Below are positions 1-8,344 of a stretch of DNA of 21,197 nt, piece after piece. Numbering within the stretch: the stretch's first letter is position 1; each line of letters begins with the position of its first letter. Position numbers and translations under genes: made by a program. The notes beneath the pieces are model-generated. The model ran no database searches. It was not told where the DNA came from and worked only from the letters and a program-made list of their open reading frames with translations. Source of the DNA: Micavibrio sp. UBA2020 (GTDB lineage Bacteria; Pseudomonadota; Alphaproteobacteria; Micavibrionales; UBA2020); assembly GCA_002334985.1 (NCBI GenBank), contig DDBY01000105.1, forward strand, positions 1-21,197, read 5' to 3'.

Positions 1-168
1 TAACTTGCCGAATTTCATAACTTATGGCAAAAACCTTCCACTTCCAAAAACCGGATTTTCGCGCATTTTCTGCGCCGCGATTCCGGCTGGCGGAAAAGCA
101 AATTTACTTTCTGTATCCGGTATCTATTCGCTTCATCCCGTTGCTGTTTTAAAAAAGGTAGCCTCCCC
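1..168. other. Leader upstream of the tpsA exoprotein gene
   Basis: This stretch has no convincing gene. The short reading frames that cross it lack ribosome binding sites and overlap the start of the exoprotein gene. The last 30 bases are AT-rich and carry an AAGGTAG-like ribosome binding site just before the ATG at 169. I could not identify a convincing sigma-70 promoter here, so transcription may start further left, outside the window. Confidence 0.4.
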
Positions 169-3100
169 ATGTCCCAGAAAAACTCCGCACCCGTTGCCAT
201 TACCCGCATCCTGAACACCAAGGTGCTTGCAAAACGTCTGATGGCGACCAGCGCAATGACACTGGCGGGGATTGTGGCCATGGCATCGTCTGCTTATGCG
301 CTGGATGCAACCGCGCTGCCGACGGGCGGCACGTTCACTTCGGGTACGGGCGGCATTTCGACCACCGGCAACACCATGAACGTCACGACCAACCAGACGC
401 GCACTGTCATGGATTGGGACAGCTTCAACATCGGCTCCGCCGCTACTGTCAACGTCAACCAGTTCAACAGCTCTTCGACCACGGTCAACCGCGTCAACGG
501 CGCGGCGGGCGACCCCACCCAAATCTACGGCAAGCTGAACAGCAACGGCAAAATCGTTATCCTTGACCCGAACGGCGTTTTCTTTGGCGCATCGGCCAAG
601 GTGGATGTCGGCAGCCTTTTGGCTTCCACCGGTACGATGGATGCGGCCAGCAAGGACGAATTCGTCGCAGGCCGCGCCTTCATCCTGTCCAACCTGGATG
701 CGGTAGCAGGGGCGAAAATTCAAAACCTCAGCAACAATATCAGTGTCAAAGACAGCGGCCTTCTGGCCTTCGTCGCGCCCACGGTGAAAAACGCGGGCAC
801 GCTGACGGCACAGCTGGGCAAAGTCGTGCTGGCCTCCGGCAAGACGGTGACGGTTGACCTTTCCGGTGACGGGCTTATCACGCTGGCAGCCGACAAGCTG
901 GACACGTCGCTGGTTGAAAACAGCGGCACCATCAAGGCCAACGGCGGCACAGTCATCATGACGGCAGGTGCGGCTAAAAAGGTTGTAGACAGCGTCGTTA
1001 ATCTATCCGGTGTGGTTCAGGCAAATACTTTCACAAACATAGATGGAAAGATTGTTCTGGGTGGTCCTTCAACAGGTAAAGTTCAATTAAAGGGCAACGC
1101 AACTCTGCAGTCCGCAAAGTTAGAGGTTAATGCAGATGTCTATACGGAGAACAAGACGCTTACTATAAAAGCAGATACGATTGATTTAGACGCAAAACTC
1201 TATCAAGGCTCTTATATTTGGGGAGTTAAAATCGGCGATGAGTTGATGGCGCAGGGCAAACTGAATGCGACGGCATCCGTTGTGAATGTCCTCAGCCCCA
1301 ATGGCAGCATCCAGCAGGCGATTTATCTGGCGAAAAACGACGGCACGGCAAGCATTTTCGTCGCTGCCGGCAGCTATAGCGAAAACCTGACCGTGGGCAA
1401 AACCGTTTCCATTCAGGGGGCGGACGGCGCGAAAATTATCGGCGCATTGCTGCCGCTTTCCGACAGCATCGTGACGATTGCCGCAAACGGCGTCGCGTTC
1501 AAAGGTTTTGAAATTGTGGCGCTGGACGCTGCGGCACCGCTGAATGCCAAGCTTTATGCGATTTCCGCGCAAGGTCTTTCCGGTCTTGATATCGCGGACA
1601 ACACCATCACGGGCGGCGCGCTCAGCGGTATCCGCCTGCAAAACGTTACGGACAGCAAGGTTGAAAACAACAACCTGACCCTGTCCCTGACGGGCATTGA
1701 CGTTTCGGGCGGCAGCAACATCCAGCTGCTCGGCAACACCATTTTGGGCGCGAACAAGGGTATCAGCCTGACGGGCAGCAACTACGCCACCATTTCCGGC
1801 AACACGGTCGAAGGCGCACTGCAGGCGGGTATTTTCGTGAATGGCACGCTCGGCTCCTCGCTGTTCGGCAACACGGTCAACGGCGCGCTTCTGGACGGTA
1901 TCGTCGTCCAGTCTGCGTCTGACAGCGACATCGAAGGCAACATCGTAAGCGGCTCCGCGCAGGACGGCATTTCGCTTTCGAATTCCGATGACGTGCGCAT
2001 CACGGGCAACACGACCAGCCTTAACCTGCGCAATGGTATCCGCGTGATTGACACGACGGATGTCGCGGTTTCCGGCAACAACGTTTCCGCCAGCGGCGGC
2101 AGCGGCATTTTCGTTGACCCCAGCTCCGGCAGCATCACGGGCAACACGGTCACCCTCGTCGCGGGTAGCGGTATCGAGCTGGTGGACGGCTATGATTTTG
2201 AAATCAGCGGCAACACGGTTCTGGGCACTGGCCGCGACGGTATCGAAGTATCCGGCGGCAGCAACGTGCAGGTTAGCGGCAACAACGTCGGCGTGACGGT
2301 ACGCGACGGTATTTCCGTTACGGGCACGGACGGCTTTACGGTCGGCGGCAACATTGTCGGCCTGAATGGTGATGAAGGTATCCAGCTGGATACGGCGCAG
2401 AACGGTACGGTCAGCGGCAATACCATCCTCGGCACCACCGATAACGGTATCGAGGTTATCAATGCTGTGAATGCGTATATCCTTGCAAACAACGTCGGCC
2501 TGACGGGCAACGCGGGCATTCTGGCCAGCGGCGGCATGGGCGTCGGCATCTGGGGCAACACGGTTGCCCTGACGGGTGGCGATGGCATCGGCGCATCGGG
2601 CGTCGGCACGCTCAGCATCCTTGGCAACACCGTGGGCGGCACGGGCGACGATGGTATCGCGCTTGAAACGCTTGACGGCGCGATTGTGGATGGCAACACC
2701 ATCCTTGTGACCGCAGGCGACGGCATTTCTGCCGCCAGCAGCCAGAACCTTGCCATTACCGGCAACAACATCGGCCTTGCCGGTGCAAATGGCCTGAGCC
2801 TTGACAACGTGACGGCGGCGGCAATTGCCGGCAACACGGTTGCGGGGACGACAGCACACGGTATCGCTGCGGCAAACAGCGGCCTGCTGGCTATTTCCGG
2901 CAATACCGTCGGTCTGACGGGTGCGAACGGTATCGACCTTGATACGGTTGCGCTTGCGGCCGTGACCGACAACATCGTGCTGGGCACGGCGGGTCATGGT
3001 ATTGCCGCGTTCGAATCCGGCCTGCTGCAAATCGCGGGCAACGACGTTGGTCTGACGGGCGGTAACGGCATCGACCTCAGCCGCGTGGCGGGCGTTCAGG

Positions 3101-6100
3101 TGACCGATAACCTTGTCGGTGCAACCACCGGCCGCGGTATCAACCTGTCCGAAGGCTTCGCTGTATCCATCGATAACAACACGGTTCTGCTGACGGGTGA
3201 AGACGGCGTTGCCGTAGAAAAATCCGCACTGGTGACGGTTGAGGACAACACGGTCGGCCTCGCGGGCGGCAATGGTATCAGCCTTGACGAAGTCGCGCTG
3301 GCCAATGTTTCCGGCAACACGGTTGCAGGCACGGCGACGCACGGTATCGCCGCGGCAAACGCGCTTGCTGTCAACATCGCGGGCAACACTGTCGGCCTGA
3401 CGGGCGGCAACGGTATTGATGTCCAGTCCAGCTTGCTGGGCGCCGTTGCGGACAACACGGTTCTGGGCACCACGGGTCACGGCATTGCCTTGACCGACGC
3501 GGCGCTGTTCAATGTTGAGGGCAACGACGTTGGTCTGACGGGCGGCAACGGCATCGACCTCAGCCGTGTGGCGGGCGTTCAGGTGACAGATAACCTTGTC
3601 GGTGCAACCACCGGCCGCGGTATCAACCTGTCCGAAGGCTTCGCTGTATCCATCGATAACAACACGGTTCTGCTGACGGGTGACGATGGCGTTGCCGTAG
3701 AAAAATCCGCGCTGGTTGAAATCAAAAACAACAACGTCGGCCTGAGCGCAGGTGACGGCGTCTCGGTTGACCAGTCTGCGGGCGTAGCGGTGGAGGGGAA
3801 CCTCATCGGCCTCGCCTTGCAAAACGGCGTGAACGTGACGGACAGCCTTGCGGTCGGTATCGACGGCAACACGGTTATCGGCACTGGTCTCAATGGCATC
3901 AACGTCGATACCGCAACGGGCAGCGTGACCAACAACAACGTACTGCTGTCGGCTGAAAACGGCATCCGCGTTGCAAATTCGGTTGGCTATGACATCTCCG
4001 GCAACAATGTCGGCCTTTCGGGTCTGAACGGTATTCAGGCCGTCAACCTGCTGGGCGTCAGCATTCAGGACAACAACGTCGGCCTGAGCGCGCAAGATGG
4101 CATCAACGTCCAGAACGCGGCGGGCGCAGTTGTTTCCGGCAACCTTGTGCTGCTGTCGGGTGACGATGGTATCGACCTCGAAAATACGGTGGGTGCGCTT
4201 GTTGCTGGCAACGGCGTGATTGCATCGGGCGATAACGGCATCGAGATTGAAAACGCTCTCGGCACGCTGGTGACCCTGAACGGTGTCGCGCTCAGCGGCA
4301 ACGACGGCATCAACATCCGCAACGCCGCCCTGACGGGCGTGGTTGCCAACGGTGTTGCCGGTTCGGGCGGTGATGGTATCGACCTCGAAAACGTTATCGG
4401 CACGGTTGTTGCTGGCAACGGCGTGATTGCGTCTGGTGATAACGGTATCGAAATCGGCAACGCTGTCGGCACGCTGGTCACGCTGAACGGTGTCGCGCTC
4501 AGCGGCAACGACGGCATTAACATCCGCAACGCTGCCCTGACGGGCGTGGTTGCCAACGGTGTTGCCGGTTCGGGCGGTGACGGCATCGACCTCGAAAACG
4601 TTATCGGCACGGTTGTTGCTGGCAACGGTGTCATTGCATCGGGTGATAACGGTATCGAAATCAGCAACGCTGTCGGTACGCTGGTCACCCTGAACGGTGT
4701 CGCGCTCAGCGGCAACGACGGCATCAACATCCGCAACGCCGCCCTGACGGGCGTGGTTGCCAACGGTGTTGCCGGTTCGGGCGGTGATGGTATCGACCTC
4801 GAAAACGTTGTCGGCACGGTTGTTGCTGGCAACGGCGTCATTGCATCGGGCGATAACGGTATCGAAGTCAGCCGTGGCATCGGTACGCTGATTGCGGGCA
4901 ACGCGGTTAATGGCGCGCTCGGCAACGGTATCGCGGTTGAAGAAAGCCTGTTTACGGGCATCATCGGCAACGCGGTGCGCAACATCGCGCAGGATGGTAT
5001 CAGCCTCGACCTGACGGCGTTCTCCGCGATTGTCGGCAACGACATCGAAAACGGCGGCGGCGCGGGGATTTCGGTCACCAACAGCGCCTTCGCCTTCATC
5101 GCGGGCAACGACATCAGCAAATTCTATGACGGTATGCGCCTGTTCTACACGGCGGGCGTGGCGGCTGTCGGCAACGACATTCAGGATGTCGCCAACGACG
5201 GTATCCGCGTGGATTACAGCCTGATGACCGCGCTGGCGGGCAACAGCATCCGCAGCTTTGGCGATGACGGTATCGAAATTGCCAATTCCGCGCTGGTGGC
5301 TGTCGTGTTCAACGACATCGACAGCATGGGCGCGGGCAACGCGGGTATCCGTATCGGCACCAACGAAAACGGTGGCGGCGTGACGGATACGGCTTCGGGC
5401 AGCACGCTGGTGCTGATTGCAGGCAACACGGTGGCAAACAACGCCGTCGGTCTGGACGCAACGGCGCTGAACAACGGCTATCTGGATATCCGCGGCAACA
5501 GCTTCCTGAGCAACACGATTGGCCTTTATGCGAAGAGCGGCGCGATTGACCTTTCGCATCAGTCCAACCTGTTCCAGGGCGGCAGCACGGCGATGGTCTT
5601 CGACGGGCCCTATTACCCGTCCGTCGGCTACACCGGCCTGCGCCTTGTCGGCGATACCATCGGCACGACGGTATTCCAGGGTCAGACGGATTATTATATC
5701 GACCTGCGTAACGGTGCATTCTTCGAGCCGGGCACGCCCACCATCATCGACGGCACGCTGGCGACCTATGACGGCGTTTCGGGCGGCTTGATGAGCGCGG
5801 CGCAGCTGCTGGCGATTGAATCGAAAATCAACGACCACGACGACGATAACACGCTCGGCCAAATCTTCGCCGGCTATGCGCTGTTTGATGATAACCAAAT
5901 CCTGCGCCGCTATCCGGCCAACAGCTACCGCAGCGGCCGCGCCGCGGTACTGGTGACGGGTCTGCCGCGCACGGGCATTGGCCGTGACATTACGCCGCGT
6001 CCGTTCTTCAACGTTCAGGACCTCGCCAATATCGCACCGGCAGCCGGCGGCGATACGGCAGAGGCACTGGCGAACATGGAGCCGGCAGCAGGCGAGGGCA

Positions 6101-6222
6101 CGCAGAGCCCCATCACCAAAGGCGCATGCTGGAACAACATCGGCAGCGGCGGCGCGGTCAACCTTGACCTCGGCGAAGATGCCAGCAGCATTCTGGCTGA
6201 CCAAGCGGCCTGCGGCGGTTAA
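169..6222 (+). CDS. TpsA-type two-partner secretion exoprotein with a giant parallel beta-helix
   Basis: This 2017-residue protein is predicted to be exported by Sec and then passed through the TpsB pore encoded just downstream. Residues 1-44 are a long signal peptide ending in SAYA. Residues about 45-280 form the TPS/haemagglutination-activity domain, with the family hallmark DPNGVFFG near residue 135. A pectin-lyase-like entry follows (SIQQAIYLAKNDG, near residue 375). From about residue 440 to 1790 there are more than fifty right-handed beta-helix (PbH1/NosD-like) coils of 23 residues with GNxVxLTGxDGI-type turns. A non-repeat tail ends with Cys1987 and Cys2015, the only cysteines I find. 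The start has a ribosome binding site (AAGGTAG). The product is probably a surface fibre such as an adhesin. A polysaccharide-lyase activity cannot be excluded, because the fold is shared. The ligand is unknown. Confidence 0.9.
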   Translation: MSQKNSAPVAITRILNTKVLAKRLMATSAMTLAGIVAMASSAYALDATALPTGGTFTSGTGGISTTGNTMNVTTNQTRTVMDWDSFNIGSAATVNVNQFNSSSTTVNRVNGAAGDPTQIYGKLNSNGKIVILDPNGVFFGASAKVDVGSLLASTGTMDAASKDEFVAGRAFILSNLDAVAGAKIQNLSNNISVKDSGLLAFVAPTVKNAGTLTAQLGKVVLASGKTVTVDLSGDGLITLAADKLDTSLVENSGTIKANGGTVIMTAGAAKKVVDSVVNLSGVVQANTFTNIDGKIVLGGPSTGKVQLKGNATLQSAKLEVNADVYTENKTLTIKADTIDLDAKLYQGSYIWGVKIGDELMAQGKLNATASVVNVLSPNGSIQQAIYLAKNDGTASIFVAAGSYSENLTVGKTVSIQGADGAKIIGALLPLSDSIVTIAANGVAFKGFEIVALDAAAPLNAKLYAISAQGLSGLDIADNTITGGALSGIRLQNVTDSKVENNNLTLSLTGIDVSGGSNIQLLGNTILGANKGISLTGSNYATISGNTVEGALQAGIFVNGTLGSSLFGNTVNGALLDGIVVQSASDSDIEGNIVSGSAQDGISLSNSDDVRITGNTTSLNLRNGIRVIDTTDVAVSGNNVSASGGSGIFVDPSSGSITGNTVTLVAGSGIELVDGYDFEISGNTVLGTGRDGIEVSGGSNVQVSGNNVGVTVRDGISVTGTDGFTVGGNIVGLNGDEGIQLDTAQNGTVSGNTILGTTDNGIEVINAVNAYILANNVGLTGNAGILASGGMGVGIWGNTVALTGGDGIGASGVGTLSILGNTVGGTGDDGIALETLDGAIVDGNTILVTAGDGISAASSQNLAITGNNIGLAGANGLSLDNVTAAAIAGNTVAGTTAHGIAAANSGLLAISGNTVGLTGANGIDLDTVALAAVTDNIVLGTAGHGIAAFESGLLQIAGNDVGLTGGNGIDLSRVAGVQVTDNLVGATTGRGINLSEGFAVSIDNNTVLLTGEDGVAVEKSALVTVEDNTVGLAGGNGISLDEVALANVSGNTVAGTATHGIAAANALAVNIAGNTVGLTGGNGIDVQSSLLGAVADNTVLGTTGHGIALTDAALFNVEGNDVGLTGGNGIDLSRVAGVQVTDNLVGATTGRGINLSEGFAVSIDNNTVLLTGDDGVAVEKSALVEIKNNNVGLSAGDGVSVDQSAGVAVEGNLIGLALQNGVNVTDSLAVGIDGNTVIGTGLNGINVDTATGSVTNNNVLLSAENGIRVANSVGYDISGNNVGLSGLNGIQAVNLLGVSIQDNNVGLSAQDGINVQNAAGAVVSGNLVLLSGDDGIDLENTVGALVAGNGVIASGDNGIEIENALGTLVTLNGVALSGNDGINIRNAALTGVVANGVAGSGGDGIDLENVIGTVVAGNGVIASGDNGIEIGNAVGTLVTLNGVALSGNDGINIRNAALTGVVANGVAGSGGDGIDLENVIGTVVAGNGVIASGDNGIEISNAVGTLVTLNGVALSGNDGINIRNAALTGVVANGVAGSGGDGIDLENVVGTVVAGNGVIASGDNGIEVSRGIGTLIAGNAVNGALGNGIAVEESLFTGIIGNAVRNIAQDGISLDLTAFSAIVGNDIENGGGAGISVTNSAFAFIAGNDISKFYDGMRLFYTAGVAAVGNDIQDVANDGIRVDYSLMTALAGNSIRSFGDDGIEIANSALVAVVFNDIDSMGAGNAGIRIGTNENGGGVTDTASGSTLVLIAGNTVANNAVGLDATALNNGYLDIRGNSFLSNTIGLYAKSGAIDLSHQSNLFQGGSTAMVFDGPYYPSVGYTGLRLVGDTIGTTVFQGQTDYYIDLRNGAFFEPGTPTIIDGTLATYDGVSGGLMSAAQLLAIESKINDHDDDNTLGQIFAGYALFDDNQILRRYPANSYRSGRAAVLVTGLPRTGIGRDITPRPFFNVQDLANIAPAAGGDTAEALANMEPAAGEGTQSPITKGACWNNIGSGGAVNLDLGEDASSILADQAACGG
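1003..1245 (+). other. AT-rich island inside the exoprotein gene
   Basis: By my count, positions 1021-1200 are about 40% GC, while line 841-900 of the same gene is 60% GC. The island uses TTA and ATA codons, which are scarce elsewhere in the gene. It covers residues about 280-360, exactly the joint between the secretion domain and the beta-helix. The reading frame stays open throughout. Import by recombination is an inference from this composition. Confidence 0.6.
2773..3738 (+). repeat. Tandem 483-bp duplication (seven beta-helix coils)
   Basis: The blocks 2773-3255 and 3256-3738 are homologous at an offset of 483 bp, which is 161 residues or seven 23-residue coils. The last parts (3037-3233 and 3520-3716) differ at only about 6 of 197 positions, and most of the changes are silent. 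The first parts are clearly diverged. This is an in-frame duplication inside the exoprotein. Confidence 0.8.
4261..4881 (+). repeat. Three tandem 207-bp repeats (three coils each) in the exoprotein
   Basis: Near-identical units start at 4261, 4468 and 4675, and a diverging fourth begins at 4882. Each is 207 bp or 69 residues, exactly three 23-residue beta-helix coils. The units run through the turns NGVALSGNDGI, NGVAGSGGDGI and NGVIASGDNGI. Differences between units are mostly silent third-position changes, so the expansion is recent or is kept uniform. Confidence 0.9.
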
Positions 6223-6231
6223 CATAAGCCA

Positions 6232-6282
6232 AAAGAAAACCCCCGGACTGTGTGCAAAATCACGCAGCCGGGGGTTTTCTTT
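6232..6282 (+). terminator. Intrinsic terminator after tpsA
   Basis: A perfect 15-bp stem (6232-6246 with 6268-6282; CCCCCGG core) carries an A-rich 5' foot and a T-rich 3' foot. The loop can pair further (CTGTGTG with CACGCAG). It begins 10 bp after the tpsA stop codon. Because the feet are A- and T-rich it could work in both directions. Confidence 0.9.
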
Positions 6283-6368
6283 GCCCGCAATATGCTATCC
6301 CCGCTGGATTTTTCGCCTGTAAAATTATAGTGTTACTCAACATTTGACCGCTTTTCGGGAATCTTTTC

Positions 6369-8069
6369 ATGATACGTCGTCTTTTTGCTTTCACGGCTGC
6401 AGCCGCATTCCTTTCTGTCATTGCGCCGCAATTTGCGCTCGCGCAGTCCGTGCCCAGCTCGGCGGAGCCGTCGCGTGCCGGCGGACAAATCGCCCCGCAG
6501 CAAGCGCCCGGCCTGACGGAATTCAAAGGCAGCATCACCGCGCAAGGCAGCGCCGCGCAAGCCCCCGCAGGGGCGGACAAAGTCACGCTGACGCTGAAAG
6601 AAATCGTTATCGAAGGCGCATCGGTTTACGACGATGCCGCATTGTCTGCGGTTTATCAGGATAAAGTCGGCACCAAAATCACGCTGGCCGATGTGTATGA
6701 CATCGCCGCGCAGCTGACCGCGAAATACCGCAATGAAGGCTACATCCTGACGCAGGTCGTCATTCCGCCGCAAACGATTGACGGCGGCACGGTGCGCATG
6801 CGCGTGGTCGAGGGCTTCGTCGATAAAGTTTCCGTCGAAGGCGGCATGGGCGTCGATACCGCGTTCTTGCAGGGCTATGCCAAAAAAATCAACGCCAGCA
6901 AGCCGCTGAACTCCAAAACGCTGGAGCGTTATATCCTTCTCATCAACGACCTGCCGGGCATGTCCGCGCGTGCGGTTCTCTCGCCCTCGCCGAACGTGGT
7001 CGGTGCGTCCGATGTCACGATTTTTGTGGAGCGCAAAGCCTACGACGCGTTCTTCCAGATTGACAACCGCGGCAGCCGTTTCCTCGGCCCGCTGCAGGTC
7101 AACGCTGGCGGCCGCCTCAACAACATGTTCGGCCTGTACGAAGGGCTCAGCTTCCAGTTTGTGACCGCGCCCGACGGCTGGCCGGACCGTGAACTGGATT
7201 TCGGCTCCGTTGCCTGGTCGCAGCCGATAAACCACGAAGGCACCCGCGTGAGCGTGGGCTACAGCATCACCTCGACCGAGCCGGGCTACAGCCTGACGCC
7301 GTTCGATATCGAAGGCCTCGCACGCTCCGCGAATATCGAGGTCATGCATCCCTTCATCCGCACCCGCCAGCAAAACCTCTACGGTACGCTGCGCTTCAAC
7401 TACATCGATACGGAACGCAACGATAACCTCGGCCTCGGCAAAACGGAAGACCGCCTGCGCGTGCTGCGCCTTGCGGGGACGTACCAGTTCACCGACGGCT
7501 TCCTCGGTCTCAACACCGTGAATGCGGAGCTGAGCAAGGGTATCGACATCCTCAACATGAAGGAAAAAGACAGCCTGAACCCGACGCGCGAGCGGGGGGA
7601 GCCTGAATTTTTCAAAGCAACCATGGAAATCTCCCGCATCCAGCGTGTGACGAATATGATTGAGCTTTTCGGCTCCGTACAGGGGCAGAAATCCGCGCAC
7701 AAACTGCTGGCGTCCGAAGAATTCGGCGTGGGCGGCATCAATTACGGCAGCGCCTATAACAACTCCGAAATCACGGGCGAAGACGGCGTTGCAGGCCGCC
7801 TTGAACTGCGCCTCAACAACCCTGTGCGTGTGCCGGTGAATTTCAGCCAGGTGTATGGTTTCTATGACATCGGCAAGGTATGGGACAACGACAGCACGGT
7901 TGTCAAAGACCGCCAGCGCTCCATCGCTTCCGCCGGTCTCGGCCTGCGCGTGAACGTGAACGACAATCTGGCCGGCACCTTCGAAGCCGCCATGCCGCTG
8001 ACGCGCACCGTTGAAACCGAAGGCGACAAAGACCTCCGCCTCTTCGGCTCGCTCACCGCACGGTTCTAA
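6369..8069 (+). CDS. TpsB-type outer-membrane transporter (FhaC/ShlB family)
   Basis: This 566-residue Omp85-superfamily protein should form the pore that exports the upstream exoprotein. Residues 1-25 are a signal peptide ending in ALA. A linker rich in Ala, Pro and Gln follows. POTRA 1 spans about 71-153 (EIVIEGASVYDD... GYILTQVVIPPQ... VVEGFVDKV) and POTRA 2 about 154-230. The 16-strand barrel starts near DNRGSRFLGP and ends in a C-terminal Phe (SLTARF), the usual Bam recognition signature. The length is typical of the family. The conserved loop-6 motif, normally VRGY/RGY, reads NYGSAY at residues 458-463, so the arginine is missing. The ribosome binding site is weak (GGGAA). A possible -10 box, TATAGT, lies at 6326. 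The terminator before the gene suggests at least partly separate expression from tpsA. Confidence 0.92.
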   Translation: MIRRLFAFTAAAAFLSVIAPQFALAQSVPSSAEPSRAGGQIAPQQAPGLTEFKGSITAQGSAAQAPAGADKVTLTLKEIVIEGASVYDDAALSAVYQDKVGTKITLADVYDIAAQLTAKYRNEGYILTQVVIPPQTIDGGTVRMRVVEGFVDKVSVEGGMGVDTAFLQGYAKKINASKPLNSKTLERYILLINDLPGMSARAVLSPSPNVVGASDVTIFVERKAYDAFFQIDNRGSRFLGPLQVNAGGRLNNMFGLYEGLSFQFVTAPDGWPDRELDFGSVAWSQPINHEGTRVSVGYSITSTEPGYSLTPFDIEGLARSANIEVMHPFIRTRQQNLYGTLRFNYIDTERNDNLGLGKTEDRLRVLRLAGTYQFTDGFLGLNTVNAELSKGIDILNMKEKDSLNPTRERGEPEFFKATMEISRIQRVTNMIELFGSVQGQKSAHKLLASEEFGVGGINYGSAYNNSEITGEDGVAGRLELRLNNPVRVPVNFSQVYGFYDIGKVWDNDSTVVKDRQRSIASAGLGLRVNVNDNLAGTFEAAMPLTRTVETEGDKDLRLFGSLTARF

Positions 8070-8085
8070 TCACGGCCAGACGCCA

Positions 8086-8123
8086 AAACAAAAAGCCGGA
8101 CGTAAACGTCCGGCTTTTTGTTT
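8086..8123. terminator. Bidirectional terminator shared by tpsB and tRNA-Gly
   Basis: A 17-bp perfect stem (8086-8102 with 8107-8123) with a TAAA loop is A-rich on the left and T-rich on the right, so it makes a U-tract in both directions. It lies 16 bp after the tpsB stop. Its right edge coincides with the terminal A of the tRNA-Gly CCA end. Confidence 0.92.
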
Positions 8124-8196
8124 GGAGCGGGTGACGGGAATCGAACCCGCACAGCTAGCTTGGAAGGCTAGAACTCAACCATCGAGCTCCACCCGC
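8123..8196 (-). tRNA. tRNA-Gly, anticodon TCC
   Basis: The 74-nt cloverleaf reads leftward. The acceptor GCGGGTG pairs with CACCCGC and is followed by T and an encoded CCA. The anticodon stem CTAGC/GCTAG encloses the loop CTTCCAA, giving anticodon TCC (glycine, GGA codons). The T arm contains TTCGATT. It faces the tpsB gene and shares its terminator. Confidence 0.95.
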
Positions 8197-8297
8197 GCCT
8201 TATAAAGGGGAAGATAGCGTGCGGGGCGGGGGTTGTCCAGAACTCCGCGGCGGGCTTTATTTAAGTATATGAAAATATTAAATATTTTTCAGATTTC

Positions 8298-8326
8298 TTG
8301 AGTATCCATAACCGCCGTGTTAGAAT
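8298..8326 (+). promoter_or_regulatory. Sigma-70-type promoter
   Basis: A -35 box TTGAGT (8298-8303) and a -10 box TAGAAT (8321-8326) are separated by 17 bp. It would drive the hypothetical gene at 8546 with a leader of about 210 nt. Confidence 0.5.
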
Positions 8327-8344
8327 TTATTCGTCAGATAAATT
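8324..8344. promoter_or_regulatory. Operator-like inverted repeat at the transcription start
   Basis: AATTTAT and ATAAATT form a perfect 7-bp inverted repeat with a 7-bp spacer. It overlaps the end of the -10 box and the expected start point, the position of many repressor sites. The binding protein is unknown. Confidence 0.35.

Noticed and set aside
4261..4881. Regular repeats resembling a CRISPR array
   Set aside because: The 207-bp units are coding, contiguous and in frame with no unique spacers. They are beta-helix coils.
1186..6225. A 1679-residue open frame on the minus strand opposite the exoprotein gene
   Set aside because: It is the shadow of the repetitive plus-strand gene. The 69-bp period keeps the opposite frame free of stops in every coil. 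It has no ribosome binding site, and its sequence is a composition-driven Arg/Val/Asp/Ala repeat.
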